Below are positions 16,729 to 27,140 of a stretch of DNA of 64,000 bases, piece by piece. The stretch is from Streptomyces pseudovenezuelae (GTDB lineage: Bacteria > Actinomycetota > Actinomycetes > Streptomycetales > Streptomycetaceae): NCBI RefSeq assembly GCF_001513955.1, contig NZ_KQ948149.1:778227-842226 (forward strand). The letters are read 5' to 3'. Position 1 is the first letter of the stretch; each line of letters starts with the position of its first letter. Made by a program: the position numbers and the translations under genes. The notes under the pieces were generated by a model. It did not search any database, was not told where the DNA came from, and worked only from the letters and a program-made list of their open reading frames with translations.

Positions 16729-17888
16729 TGGGTGCAGTCGGCCCGGAAAATTCGGCTGCGTCTCCTTGGCCCGGCGACGACACTGTTCGAGTCGCCCTCT
16801 TCTCGAACACCCCTGGAGCCACCGCTTTGCAGGCTGCCGTCACCGTTTCGCCCTCCCGCATACCCGATCTCCTCCTCGGCCTCGCCACCGTCAGGCCCGT
16901 CTTCGTCTGGGGTGCCCCCGGCATCGGCAAGTCGTCCCTCGTCAGGGCGTTCGCCGCGTCGCTGGGGCTGGAGTGCGTGAGCCTGATCGGTACGCAGCTC
17001 GCCCCCGAGGACCTGATCGGGGTGCCGCAGATCCGCGACGGGCGGTCGGTGTTCTGCCCGCCGCGGTCCATCGCCCGTGACGAGCCGTACTGTCTGTTCC
17101 TGGACGAGCTGAACGCGGCCACACCGGATGTGCAGAAGGCGTTCTACTCGCTGATCCTGGACCGCCGCATCGGTGACTACGAACTCCCCGAGGGCTCCAT
17201 CGTCATCGGTGCCGGCAACCGGGCCACCGACAACGCCCTCGCCCGGCCCATCGCCTCCGCCCTCGTCAACCGCCTCACGCACGTCCATCTGGAGGCGTCC
17301 GCGAAGGACTGGCTGGTGTGGGCCGCGGAGAACGGCATCCACCCCTGGATCCTCGACCACCTCACCGACCGGCCCGACCACCTGTGGTCCAAGCCGCCGA
17401 AGACCGAGGAGCCCTTCTCCACGCCCCGCTCCTGGCACATGCTCTCCGACGCGCTGCACTCCTTCGGCCTCGACCTCGACGAGGAGACCCTGAAAGTCCT
17501 CGCGCACGGCACGCTGACCCCCCGGCACGCGACCGCGTTCTGCGGTTACGTCAAGATCGTGCGCAGCCGGTTCGGCATCGAGGCGATCATCAAGGGCGAC
17601 GCCCGCTGGCCGAACCGCCTGGAGGACCGCGACCTGCTCTACTACCTCGCCGAGTCCTTCCGCGGCCGACTGGTCAAGGAACTCCCGGTCAGCAAGGAGC
17701 ACATGTCGGCGAACGGCCGCCAGACCGCGTACCGCGCCAAGTCGCTGCTGGTCCAGCTCGCCGAGATCTCCGTCGAGGTGGCCCAGACCGTCATCGCCTC
17801 CGACGCCGACGGCAACCCGGTTCTGCCCTCCTGGTTCCTCGTCGAGGCGGCCCGGGACATGCCCCGTCTGGTGGAGGCGCGGCGGTGA
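16728..17888 (+). CDS. MoxR-type AAA+ ATPase
   Basis: A protein of up to 386 residues. The ATPase core starts at about residue 46: Walker A WGAPGIGKSSLV, the loop GTQLAPEDLIGVPQI, Walker B CLFLDELNAATPDVQ, sensor 1 GAGNRATDNAL and arginine-finger region ASALVNRLTHV. MoxR ATPases act as chaperones with a VWA partner, and the next gene encodes one, joined by a GTGA overlap. The true start is uncertain: the first possible GTG (16728) falls in a dispersed repeat and the next in-frame candidate is a TTG near 16827, so translation may begin later. Confidence 0.85.
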   Translation: MGAVGPENSAASPWPGDDTVRVALFSNTPGATALQAAVTVSPSRIPDLLLGLATVRPVFVWGAPGIGKSSLVRAFAASLGLECVSLIGTQLAPEDLIGVPQIRDGRSVFCPPRSIARDEPYCLFLDELNAATPDVQKAFYSLILDRRIGDYELPEGSIVIGAGNRATDNALARPIASALVNRLTHVHLEASAKDWLVWAAENGIHPWILDHLTDRPDHLWSKPPKTEEPFSTPRSWHMLSDALHSFGLDLDEETLKVLAHGTLTPRHATAFCGYVKIVRSRFGIEAIIKGDARWPNRLEDRDLLYYLAESFRGRLVKELPVSKEHMSANGRQTAYRAKSLLVQLAEISVEVAQTVIASDADGNPVLPSWFLVEAARDMPRLVEARR

Positions 17889-19675
17889 GCCGCAGCCCCG
17901 CGAAGAAGAAGCGGGACCTCGCGGGCGAGGCGTTCGCCGAGGGGATGCGGCTGATGCGGGTCAACCCGGCCCTCGCGGCCGTCGAGTTCGACGTCTGCCG
18001 CCGCGAGGAGTGCCGGTTCGCCCCCCGGGACGGGCTGGTGGTCGTCGACTCCGACGGAGACGTCCACGCCCACCCCGACCGCCTCGCCGAACCCGCCGCC
18101 TGGGCCTGGGCCCTCGCCCACGCCGTCCTGCACCTCGGCTTCGGACACGTTCCGGCGGTGCAGGGCGAACGCACCCAGCCCGACCGCTTCGACCTCGCCG
18201 CCCGCTGTGTCGTCGTCAACCGCTTCCTGCTCGGCTTCACGGTCGGCAGGACCCCCGAGCACCTGCCCGCCTCCTACCCCGACGGCGACGAGGAGCAGCT
18301 CGCCGCCCGCTGGCGCCGGGACGGCATCCCCGCCGTCTACGAGCACTGCGGCACCGCGGGCCCCGAGCCCGACCAGCTGCTGCTCCGGTGGGCGGGCTGG
18401 TCCCAGCCGCCCGACTGGCAGCTGGCGTTCGCCACCGCCCTGACCCGGACCGTGTCGGCGGCGATGGACATGGCGGGCGGCCGGCGCGACTCCCTCGACG
18501 GCGAGGCGCCCACGCTGCGCCCCTGGCAACAGGCCCTGAGCTGGTTCATCTCCTCGTACCCGCTGCTCGGCGGCATCGCGGCCGGCATCAAACTGGTCGC
18601 CGACGTCGAACTCGCCCGTGCCCACGGCATCGCGATCGCCGCCGTCAACCCCGAGGCCGCCGAGATCTACATCAACCCCCTGCGCCGCTTCGACGACGAG
18701 GAATGGCGGTTCGTCCTCGCCCACGAGATGCTGCACGCCGCCCTGCGCCACGGTGACCGCTGCGGCACCCGCGACCCCTACCTCTTCAACGTCGCCTGCG
18801 ACTACGTCATCAACGGCTGGCTGAACGAGATGCGGATCGGCACCATGCCCGAGGGCCTGCTGCACGACCCCGAGCTCACCGGCCTCTCCTCCGAGGAGGT
18901 CTACGACCGCGTCGCCGGCGACCTGCGCCGCATGCGCCGGCTGGCCACGCTGCGCGGCAAGGGCGCCGGCGACATCCTCGGCGGCCCGCTCGGCTCGCCC
19001 CGCGACTACGTCGACCTCGACGAGTTCTACCGCCGTGGCCTCGCCCAGGGCCTCGACCTGCACCAGCGGCAGGAGCGCGGCTTCCTGCCCGGCGCCCTGG
19101 TCGAGGAGATCCGCGCGCTCAGCCATCCGCCGCTGCCCTGGGACGCGCAACTCGCCCGCTGGTTCGACGAGTTCGTGCCCAGCCCACAGGCCGCGCGGTC
19201 CTACGCCCGTCCCTCGCGCCGCCAGTCCTCCACCCCCGACATCCCGCGCGCCGGCCGGTACTTCCCGCCCGAGGAGATCGCCCGCTGCACCTTCGGCGTG
19301 GTCCTGGACACCTCCGGCTCGATGAGCCGCACCCTGCTCGGCAAGGCACTCGGCGCGATCGCCTCGTACGCCGGCGCCCGGGACGTACCCGCCGCCCGGG
19401 TGGTGTTCTGCGACGCGGCCCCGCACGACGCCGGCTACCTGCCCGTGACCGAGATCGCCGAGCGGGTCCGGGTGCACGGCCGTGGCGGCACCGTCCTGCA
19501 GCCCGGCATCGACCTCCTGCACCGCGCCGACGACTTTCCCGCGAGCGCGCCCGTGCTGGTGATCACCGACGGCTGGTGCGATGTGCTGCGCGTCCGCCGC
19601 GAGCACGCCTATCTGATCCCGCAGGGGGCCAGGCTGCCGTTCACCGCACGGGGGCCGGTCTTCCGCGTGAGCTGA
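17885..19675 (+). CDS. DUF2201-type putative metallopeptidase with C-terminal VWA domain
   Basis: A 596-residue partner of the MoxR ATPase. A zinc-peptidase-like HExxH appears in RFVLAHEMLHAALRHGDRC, followed by FNVACDYVINGWL with the Asp used by this family. The C-terminal part is a VWA-like domain with a MIDAS motif (VVLDTSGSMSRTLL) and a later LVITDGWCD. A second H-containing segment (ALAHAVLHLGFGHVP) lies near residue 78. GTG 17885 overlaps the upstream stop. The pair probably works as an ATP-driven remodelling or proteolytic module in the cytoplasm; the target is unknown. Confidence 0.85.
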   Translation: MSRSPAKKKRDLAGEAFAEGMRLMRVNPALAAVEFDVCRREECRFAPRDGLVVVDSDGDVHAHPDRLAEPAAWAWALAHAVLHLGFGHVPAVQGERTQPDRFDLAARCVVVNRFLLGFTVGRTPEHLPASYPDGDEEQLAARWRRDGIPAVYEHCGTAGPEPDQLLLRWAGWSQPPDWQLAFATALTRTVSAAMDMAGGRRDSLDGEAPTLRPWQQALSWFISSYPLLGGIAAGIKLVADVELARAHGIAIAAVNPEAAEIYINPLRRFDDEEWRFVLAHEMLHAALRHGDRCGTRDPYLFNVACDYVINGWLNEMRIGTMPEGLLHDPELTGLSSEEVYDRVAGDLRRMRRLATLRGKGAGDILGGPLGSPRDYVDLDEFYRRGLAQGLDLHQRQERGFLPGALVEEIRALSHPPLPWDAQLARWFDEFVPSPQAARSYARPSRRQSSTPDIPRAGRYFPPEEIARCTFGVVLDTSGSMSRTLLGKALGAIASYAGARDVPAARVVFCDAAPHDAGYLPVTEIAERVRVHGRGGTVLQPGIDLLHRADDFPASAPVLVITDGWCDVLRVRREHAYLIPQGARLPFTARGPVFRVS

Positions 19676-19739
19676 GCCGTAGTGTGATCGGATGGTTCCC
19701 GCACACCCCCGTCAGCGGGACCACACGAAAGGACTGACC

Positions 19740-20168
19740 GTGGCTACCACGCGCTCCGCACACACCGTCTGGGAAGGCAACCTCCTCGAGGGGAGCGGTG
19801 TCGTCAACTTCGACTCCTCCGGTGCCATCGAGGCACAGCCGGTCACGTGGGCCTCGCGCTCCCAGGACGCCAACGGCAAGACCAGCCCCGAGGAGCTGAT
19901 CGCCGCCGCGCACTCCAGCTGCTTCTCGATGGCGCTGTCGCACGCCCTGAACGGCGCGGGCACCCCGCCCACCAAGCTCGTCACCTCGGCCGACGTCTCC
20001 TTCCAGCCGGGTGAGGGCATCACCGGCATCCACCTCACCGTCGAGGGCACCGTGCCGGGCCTCGACGAGGACGGCTTCCTCGCCGCCGCCACCGACGCCA
20101 AGGCCAACTGCCCCGTCAGCCAGGCCCTGAAGGCCGTACCGATCACGCTGGACGCGAAGCTCGCCTGA
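19740..20168 (+). CDS. OsmC family peroxiredoxin
   Basis: A 142-residue OsmC/Ohr-superfamily protein that reduces organic hydroperoxides. The two redox Cys residues are visible in AAHSSCFSMALSHAL and DAKANCPVSQAL, and SPEELIAAAHSSC is the standard OsmC signature. The length matches the OsmC branch. The GTG at 19740 follows GAAAGGACT. It is a single-gene unit closed by a hairpin at 20185-20215. Confidence 0.93.
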   Translation: MATTRSAHTVWEGNLLEGSGVVNFDSSGAIEAQPVTWASRSQDANGKTSPEELIAAAHSSCFSMALSHALNGAGTPPTKLVTSADVSFQPGEGITGIHLTVEGTVPGLDEDGFLAAATDAKANCPVSQALKAVPITLDAKLA

Positions 20169-20184
20169 GCCGAGGCACCGGGCC

Positions 20185-20215
20185 GCGCAGACCGCTCGTC
20201 CGGAGCGGTCTGCGC
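20185..20215 (+). terminator. Terminator after osmC-like gene
   Basis: A perfect 13-base stem (GCGCAGACCGCTC at 20185-20197, GAGCGGTCTGCGC at 20203-20215) with loop GTCCG, 17 bases after the stop codon. Confidence 0.75.
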
Positions 20216-20259
20216 GCTGCCCGACTCGGGCGCGACGTCCAGGGTGGGGAAGGGACGCG

Positions 20260-21603
20260 ATGATTACGGGAACAACGGCAGGCGGCACGGCGGAACTCGA
20301 CTCCGGGACCCGTCAACTCACCCGCGTCCTGGTGCTGTTCAGCCTCAGCGGCAGGCTGGACCCGCGCGGGCCCTCGCTCGGCAGCCTGGTCGACCGGTTC
20401 GACTTCGGACGCTTCGCCCTGCATCTGAAGTCCAGCGGGGCGGTGCTTCCCGTGCCGGTGCTCGTGCAGGACGTGACACCCGGGGAGCTGGGGCTGCCCC
20501 ACGGCCACCGCGGACTCGCCCTGGCGTCCGCCGAGTTGGCCGTGCTCGTCACCCCGCGCGGTGACATCACCCTGATCCTGGACTGCGCGTTCGCCGGCCG
20601 GACAGCCCCCGACGCCCTGGCCGCGTGGCTCGCCGACACCTGCTTCGACCGGGACCTGATCACCCTCGGCGACCGGCCGCTGCTCGATGTGCTGAGCCGT
20701 CGGCTCGCGGCCCGCGAACCCCTCGCCTTCGGCCAGAACGTCCACCAACTCGTCTTCCCCGGCGGGGAGCTGCGCGAAGAGCTGCTCGGTGTCGACGCGG
20801 CCCGGCAGTCGGTCGTGCTCAACCAGATCGTGTACCGCGGCCGGACGGCCACGTCGGAGCCGCCCCACCTGAGGGCGCACGGCGCCACGCTCTCCGCGCA
20901 CGGCCGCGGGGTCTCCGTCCACGTCGGCTGGGCCGAGCACGTGGAGAACGGCCTGATCCTGGTCGCCATCGGCATGGTCTCCGCGCTCGCGGTGCTCCAG
21001 CGCACCCGGCTGGCCGCGTTCGAGACCATGCGGGCCAACGAACAGGCCTCGGCGAGTTCGCCGTACGAGATCCGCTCGCTGATCTCCCAGCTGTCCGCGG
21101 GCGTCAACGAGCTCCAGCTGGACCTGGCCTTCGGGGTGGAGGCGTACGTCGACAGTCTGCTGATCCCGGAGATGGTCATGGAGGCCTTCCAGTCCTCCCT
21201 GCGGGACGCGCTCGGCATCCGCGAGAGCCTGGACAACTCGGCCCGCATGGTCGAGCGGCTGACCTCGGTGATCAGCGCCCGCTCGGCGGCCCTGGACGCG
21301 GAGCTCTCGGAGCGCGACGACCGCCGGGACCGTACGGTGTCGGTGCTCGTCGCGGTCGCCACCCTGATCGCCCTGCCGCCGACCCTGCTGCTCGCGTTCT
21401 TCGGCGCCAACGCCACGACCGTGAACCCGCACCGTTCCGTCTTCGACGCGCGGTACCTCCCGGCGTACCTGCTGGCCTGGGTGCCCTTCCTCGTGCTCGC
21501 CGTGATCGGTTACGTCCGGATCATCCGCACCGGCAGGCGCTCCGGCCCCCTGCTGACCCCGGCCGCCCCGGTCCCCGCCCAGCGCCCACCGTCCGGAGGC
21601 TGA
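20260..21603 (+). CDS. CorA-like membrane protein with altered GMN motif
   Basis: A 447-residue protein with a large soluble N-terminal part, a long helical stretch (about residues 230-350) and two C-terminal membrane helices, the layout of CorA-type divalent cation channels. The first helix (VSVLVAVATLIALPPTLLL) ends AFFGANATTVNP, where CorA proteins carry Y-G-M-N; the second helix is AYLLAWVPFLVLAVIGYV. The Met of GMN is Ala here, so magnesium selectivity is doubtful. A purine-rich GGTGGGGAAGGG precedes ATG 20260. The glycerophosphodiesterase gene starts 7 bases after its stop, so the two may form an operon. Confidence 0.65.
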   Translation: MITGTTAGGTAELDSGTRQLTRVLVLFSLSGRLDPRGPSLGSLVDRFDFGRFALHLKSSGAVLPVPVLVQDVTPGELGLPHGHRGLALASAELAVLVTPRGDITLILDCAFAGRTAPDALAAWLADTCFDRDLITLGDRPLLDVLSRRLAAREPLAFGQNVHQLVFPGGELREELLGVDAARQSVVLNQIVYRGRTATSEPPHLRAHGATLSAHGRGVSVHVGWAEHVENGLILVAIGMVSALAVLQRTRLAAFETMRANEQASASSPYEIRSLISQLSAGVNELQLDLAFGVEAYVDSLLIPEMVMEAFQSSLRDALGIRESLDNSARMVERLTSVISARSAALDAELSERDDRRDRTVSVLVAVATLIALPPTLLLAFFGANATTVNPHRSVFDARYLPAYLLAWVPFLVLAVIGYVRIIRTGRRSGPLLTPAAPVPAQRPPSGG

Positions 21604-21610
21604 CCGCCCT

Positions 21611-22369
21611 ATGTCCCGACGCCCCGCCGTCTCCGCCCACCGCGGCGGGTCCGAGCGTGCCGCCGGCGCGACCTGGGAGGCCTACGAGGACGCGCTGCGG
21701 TCCGGGGCGGAGTACGTCGAGTTCGACATCCGGCGTACGGCGGACGGGGTCCTCGTCGTCCACCACGACGCCCGGGTGGGGCCGGACGGGCCGCCGCTGG
21801 CCGGCATCCCGTACGCCGAGCTCAGCGAGCGTGCCGGACATCCCGTGCCGGTCGTCGACGACGTCATGTCCCTGATCGCGGGGCGGATGGTGGGCCACCT
21901 GGACCTGAAGGAGACCGGCTACGAGCGTGAGCTGATCGACCGGGCGGTCACCCTGCTCGGTGCGGACGGCTTCGTCGCCACCACCCTGGAGGACCGTTCC
22001 GTCGCGGCCGTCACGCGGGCCTTCCCGAAGGTGCGCACCGCGCTGTCGCTGGGGCGGGACGGCAGGGAGATCGCCAGCTCCCGGCTGGCCGGGGTCCGCC
22101 TCAGCGAGCTCCTGCCGATGCGCCGGGTGCGCGCCTGCGGCGCGAGCGGAGTGGCCGTGCACCACCGGCTGGCCCGCGCCAACGTGCTGCGCGAGGCGTC
22201 CCGCCACGATTTGTTCACCATGGTCTGGACGGTCAACGAGGACACCCTGATGCGTACCCTCCTCGACCACCCCCGGGTGGACGTCCTGATCACCGACCGG
22301 CCGCGACGGGCCGTAGCGCTGCGCGGGGAACCGCACGAGGTGCGTTCGCCGGGGTACTCGTCCCACTGA
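21611..22369 (+). CDS. Glycerophosphodiester phosphodiesterase
   Basis: A 252-residue GDPD-family TIM barrel cleaving glycerophosphodiesters to glycerol 3-phosphate and alcohol. The family motif is complete: SAHRGGSERAAGATWEAYEDA with the first His-Arg, then YVEFDIRRTADGVLVVHHD with the metal-binding Glu and Asp and the second His. Later LDLKE and the C-terminal VWTVNEDTLM are typical. There is no signal peptide, so it is probably cytoplasmic. It starts 7 bases after the CorA-like gene. Confidence 0.92.
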   Translation: MSRRPAVSAHRGGSERAAGATWEAYEDALRSGAEYVEFDIRRTADGVLVVHHDARVGPDGPPLAGIPYAELSERAGHPVPVVDDVMSLIAGRMVGHLDLKETGYERELIDRAVTLLGADGFVATTLEDRSVAAVTRAFPKVRTALSLGRDGREIASSRLAGVRLSELLPMRRVRACGASGVAVHHRLARANVLREASRHDLFTMVWTVNEDTLMRTLLDHPRVDVLITDRPRRAVALRGEPHEVRSPGYSSH

Positions 22370-22386
22370 GCAGGCCCCCCGCACCA

Positions 22387-22415
22387 TTGACAAGAGCGCA
22401 CTCAAGTTTTGTGCT
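22387..22415 (+). promoter_or_regulatory. Promoter with HAIR-like half-site upstream of dnaK
   Basis: TTGACA at 22387-22392 is followed after 17 bases by TGTGCT at 22410-22415, a reasonable vegetative promoter. Between them ACTCAAG at 22400-22406 is a perfect half of the HspR operator HAIR (CTTGAGT-N7-ACTCAAG). The other half, ATTGACA at 22386-22392, matches only 4 of 7 positions and doubles as the -35. HspR control is possible but the site is asymmetric. Confidence 0.5.
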
Positions 22416-22477
22416 GGAGTGCGGGAAGGCTCCCAGGCGGAACTCCGTGGCGACACTCCTGGCGGAAGGGGACAGCG

Positions 22478-24337
<1,860 letters not shown>

Positions 24338-24344
24338 GAGACCG

Positions 24345-24461
24345 TCAGTTCTCCGTCCGCTCCCACCCCCGCCGCTCCGGCCGCGGCCCCGGCTGTCCGG
24401 GGTCGCGGCTGCGGTGGATCACGTACGGGCGGAACAGGTACAGCCACGGGAGGGTGGTCAT
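24345..24461 (-). pseudogene. narI: narI remnant (nitrate reductase gamma subunit, internal deletion)
   Basis: A 38-codon frame reading MTT then LPWLYLFRPYVIHRSRD and a hydrophilic tail. NarI proteins begin with a short leader before five membrane helices and end with a P-x-x-Y-L-x-RPY-(V/I)-x-Y-R-S-R segment. Here the first three codons join directly to that C-terminal end, in frame, so about 200 residues holding all membrane helices and haem ligands are missing. The ATGA overlap with narJ is kept, showing this was the genuine operon junction. No function is expected. Confidence 0.7.
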
Positions 24462-24943
24462 CGGCGCGCCCCCGAGGGAAGCGTGGCGCACACCGCGTCC
24501 AGGACCGTCGCGTACGGTGTGCCGAAGGCGGTGAGCCGGGAGCGCAGGTGCTCCAGGGCGTCGCGGTGCTCGGTGAGCAGGCACAGGTCCCCCGTGCGAG
24601 CCGCGAACTCCAGCATGGCGGGGAGGAAGTCGGGCAGCTCCTCGCCGGTGAACTCCAGCCCGGCCGCCCGGTAGACCTCCTTGAAGCGGACCGGCGACAT
24701 CCCGCGCCGCCGGGTGTCCCCGTCCTGCCACCGGCTCAGATACAGACTGTGCCGGTTCTCGGAGTCGAAGACCTGCACGTAGTGCGCCGCCAGTTCCGGC
24801 GCGGGCGTCACCGCCGCGTGGTCGACGAACTCCCGCAGCTGCGGGGCGGCTTCGCGCAGCAGCGGCAGCCGCGCGCGGAAGTCGTCGTCGGGATACGTCA
24901 GGCAGAGCGCCGCCGCCTGGTACAGCACTGCGTCCGAGGGCAT
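24458..24943 (-). CDS. narJ: NarJ, nitrate reductase assembly chaperone (orphan)
   Basis: A 161-residue protein of the NarJ/TorD-like redox enzyme maturation family, which inserts the molybdenum cofactor into NarG. The core HYVQVFDSENRHSLYLSRW, DGDTRRRGMSPVRFKEVYR and the C-terminal YATVLDAVCATLP match NarJ. It appears complete, yet its clients narG and narH survive only as fragments just upstream and narI only as a stub downstream. The frame is open upstream into the narH tail to an ATG at 25063, so a fused 201-residue product is possible. Retention may be recent-decay residue or an alternative role. Confidence 0.82.
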   Translation of the reverse strand: MPSDAVLYQAAALCLTYPDDDFRARLPLLREAAPQLREFVDHAAVTPAPELAAHYVQVFDSENRHSLYLSRWQDGDTRRRGMSPVRFKEVYRAAGLEFTGEELPDFLPAMLEFAARTGDLCLLTEHRDALEHLRSRLTAFGTPYATVLDAVCATLPSGARR

Positions 24944-25015
24944 CAAGGCCTCCTCCGCGTCGTCCGTGGTCCGCCGTCTGCGCAGCACGTGGAAGTTCTC
25001 CACCGACACCGGCGG
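24944..25015 (-). pseudogene. narH: narH C-terminal tail remnant
   Basis: In the frame of narJ and directly upstream, the translation PPVSVENFHVLRRRRTTDD matches the conserved end of nitrate reductase beta subunits (V-(S/T)-V-(E/D)-NFH-x-L). The four iron-sulphur Cys clusters that make up most of NarH are absent. There is no stop between this tail and NarJ. The 5' limit is approximate. Confidence 0.6.
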
Positions 25016-25130
25016 CAGCTGCCCGCGCCCCGAGTCCTGCCCGGACGGCCCGTCCCCGCCCATGCCGGGATCCCTCTCGTGACCGAGGCTGCACCGGTCC
25101 GTCCGCGGGCCCGCCGGCAGCGGCGCGGGC

Positions 25131-25329
25131 AGCCGGTGCAGTGCACGCCGTGCGTGGAGTCCACGACCTTGTCGTGGCTCCAGCGGTCCCGGTAGAAGGC
25201 GTCCGCCTCGCGCCCGCCGGTCAGCCCGATGCTGTGCAGGTCGGGGGCCGCCCTGCCCGGCCGGAAGAACCGCCCCGCCCGCAGCAGCGCCGCGCCGGGC
25301 TCCTTCGGCGGTGTCCGGGTGTCGGTCAC
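25131..25329 (-). pseudogene. narG: narG 5' remnant
   Basis: From GTG 25329 the translation runs ALLRAGRFFRPGRAAPDLHS, then GGREADAFYRDRWSHDKVV and STHGVHCTG, closely following the N-terminus of respiratory nitrate reductase alpha subunits up to the first [4Fe-4S] ligand region (STHGVNCTGSCSW). After CTG the family sequence stops and becomes an unrelated Arg-rich frame. About 1,150 residues, including the Mo-bisMGD domain, are gone. The breakpoint is near 25130; the join to the narH tail lies between there and 25015. Confidence 0.7.
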
Positions 25330-25411
25330 GTGCGCTCCCTTGGCTTGCCCGCGGCTCCTTCGAACCTAGGGCGGGGCGCGGGAGCGCACCCGTTCACGGC
25401 ACCCGTACGGG

Positions 25412-26212
25412 TCAGACCTTGCGGGCGACCCCCGAGTACACCGGCACGATGCCCTCCGCCTGCGCCGCCACGTCCTCCGGGCCCGGACGCCAGCCCGACA
25501 CCGGGATCACCCCGGGGCCGAGCAGCTCCAGACCGTCGAAGAAGCGGGAGAACTCGGCGAGCGAGCGCGGGAAGAAGGGGGTGCCGCTGCGGCGGAACTG
25601 CTCGGCGGCCTTCGCGATGACCTCGGGGCTCAGATCGGGCGTGACCTGGGAGAGGATCACGAAGCTGCCCGGGGCGAGCTCGTCGACGTACCGCTTGAGC
25701 AGCCCGTACGCGTCGTCGCTCAGGTAATGGGTCAGCGCCACCAGGGACAGGGCGATCGGCTCCGAGAAGTCCAGCGTCTCGGCGGCCAGCCGCACAACGG
25801 TGTCCGGTTCGCGGACGTCGGCGTGGACGTAGTTCGTGGCGCCCTCGGGAGTGCTGTGCAGCAGGGCCTGCGCGTGCCGGAGGACGATCGGGTCGTTGTC
25901 CGCGTACACGACCTTCGACTCCGGGGCGATCTCCTGTGCCACCTGGTGCAGATTGGGCTCGGTGGGGATGCCGGTGCCGATGTCCAGGAACTGGCGGATG
26001 CCGGCCTCGGCGGCCGTCCGCACCGCCCGGTGCATGAAACGCCGGTTCGCGCGCGCCCCGCGCACCGCCGCGCCGTCCACGGCGAGGATCCGGCGGGCCA
26101 GTTCCTCGTCCACCGGGTAGTTGTCCTTGCCGCCCAGCCACCAGTCGTACACCCGGGCCGGGTGCGGCCGACTGGTGTCGATGGCGGGTATCGCGGCGTC
26201 GGATCCGGTCAT
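25412..26212 (-). CDS. SAM-dependent methyltransferase-like protein (DUF574 / methyltransf_19 type)
   Basis: A 266-residue protein of a family greatly expanded in Streptomyces: SRPHPARVYDWWLGGKDNYP, then NRRFMHRAVRTAAEAGIRQF, the SAM loop LDIGTGIPTEPNLH, and VVYADNDPIVLRHAQALL. Such genes often lie beside XRE-DUF5753 regulators, as here (the regulator ends 64 bases upstream on the same strand). The biochemical substrate of the family is unknown. ATG 26212 follows GGGGAGAGGA. Confidence 0.88.
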   Translation of the reverse strand: MTGSDAAIPAIDTSRPHPARVYDWWLGGKDNYPVDEELARRILAVDGAAVRGARANRRFMHRAVRTAAEAGIRQFLDIGTGIPTEPNLHQVAQEIAPESKVVYADNDPIVLRHAQALLHSTPEGATNYVHADVREPDTVVRLAAETLDFSEPIALSLVALTHYLSDDAYGLLKRYVDELAPGSFVILSQVTPDLSPEVIAKAAEQFRRSGTPFFPRSLAEFSRFFDGLELLGPGVIPVSGWRPGPEDVAAQAEGIVPVYSGVARKV

Positions 26213-26276
26213 GCGGTGTCCTCTCCCCTGTGTGTGAGGCCCTGTGGTGGAGACCCTGTGCGTCGTGCTGCCCCGC

Positions 26277-27140
26277 TCAGAAGTCCTCGCGGCGCTCCCG
26301 CAGCAGTTTCTTCGTGCGTTCGGCCGACGCGGCTCGCGCCGACATGTGGTCCAGGACCTCCAGGTGCGTGGCGACCTCCTGACGGGAGTCGAGATACAGC
26401 GCACCGGTGAGGTACTCGGTGAAGACCAGGTCGGGCAGCTCCGGCTCGGAGAAGCGGAACAGCGAGAAGGGCGCGTACGTCCCCGGGTGCGGGCCCTCCT
26501 CGAACTCGCACACCTGGAGCGTGACACGGTCGCGCTCGGCGAACTCCAGGAGCTTGTCCAGCTGTTCGCGCATCACCTGGGAGCGGATGCTGACCGGGCG
26601 GCGCAGCACTGTCTCGTCCATGATCACCCACAGATGGGGCGCGTTCGGGCGCTCCAGCAGTTGCTGCCGGGCCATGCGCAGCGACACATGGCGTTCCAGC
26701 GCCCCGGGCCCCGACTGCCCGATCGTCCCGGCCTCCATGACGGCCCGCGCGTAGTCCTCGGTCTGGAGCAGTCCGGGCACGAAGTGCGGCTCGTAGGAGC
26801 GGATGATCCCGGCCGCGCCCTCCAGGCTCACATAGAGGCTGAACCACTCGGGCAGCACGTCGTGGAACCGCTGCCACCAGCCCGGTCTGTTGGCCTCCTC
26901 GGCCAGCTCGACGAAGGTCTCGACCTGGTCCTCCGGCACCCCGTACGTCTCCAGAAGCACCTGGACATAGGGGATCTTCAGGGCGACCTCGGCCATCTCC
27001 ATCCGCCGTACGGTCGCGGGGGCCACCCGCAGTGCCTGAGCGGCCTCCTCGCGCTTGAGGCCGGCCGCCTCCCGCAGTTCCTGAAGCCGTCTGCCGAGCA
27101 CCACCTGGCCCACGGTCGGCGCAGGTCGCCGCTCACTCAC
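26277..27140 (-). CDS. XRE-family regulator with DUF5753 domain
   Basis: A 287-residue regulator. The N-terminal HTH (LGRRLQELREAAGLKREEAA, QALRVAPATVRRMEMAE) is at about residues 16-55. The rest is the DUF5753 domain (IRSYEPHFVPGLLQTEDYAR, QQLLERPNAPHLWVIMDET, EEGPHPGTYAPFSLFRF), as in WhiJ/BldB-associated regulators of Streptomyces that influence differentiation. A DUF397 partner, common for this family, is not seen. Start is a GTG at 27140. Likely controls the neighbouring methyltransferase-like gene; inferred from position only. Confidence 0.9.
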   Translation of the reverse strand: MSERRPAPTVGQVVLGRRLQELREAAGLKREEAAQALRVAPATVRRMEMAEVALKIPYVQVLLETYGVPEDQVETFVELAEEANRPGWWQRFHDVLPEWFSLYVSLEGAAGIIRSYEPHFVPGLLQTEDYARAVMEAGTIGQSGPGALERHVSLRMARQQLLERPNAPHLWVIMDETVLRRPVSIRSQVMREQLDKLLEFAERDRVTLQVCEFEEGPHPGTYAPFSLFRFSEPELPDLVFTEYLTGALYLDSRQEVATHLEVLDHMSARAASAERTKKLLRERREDF

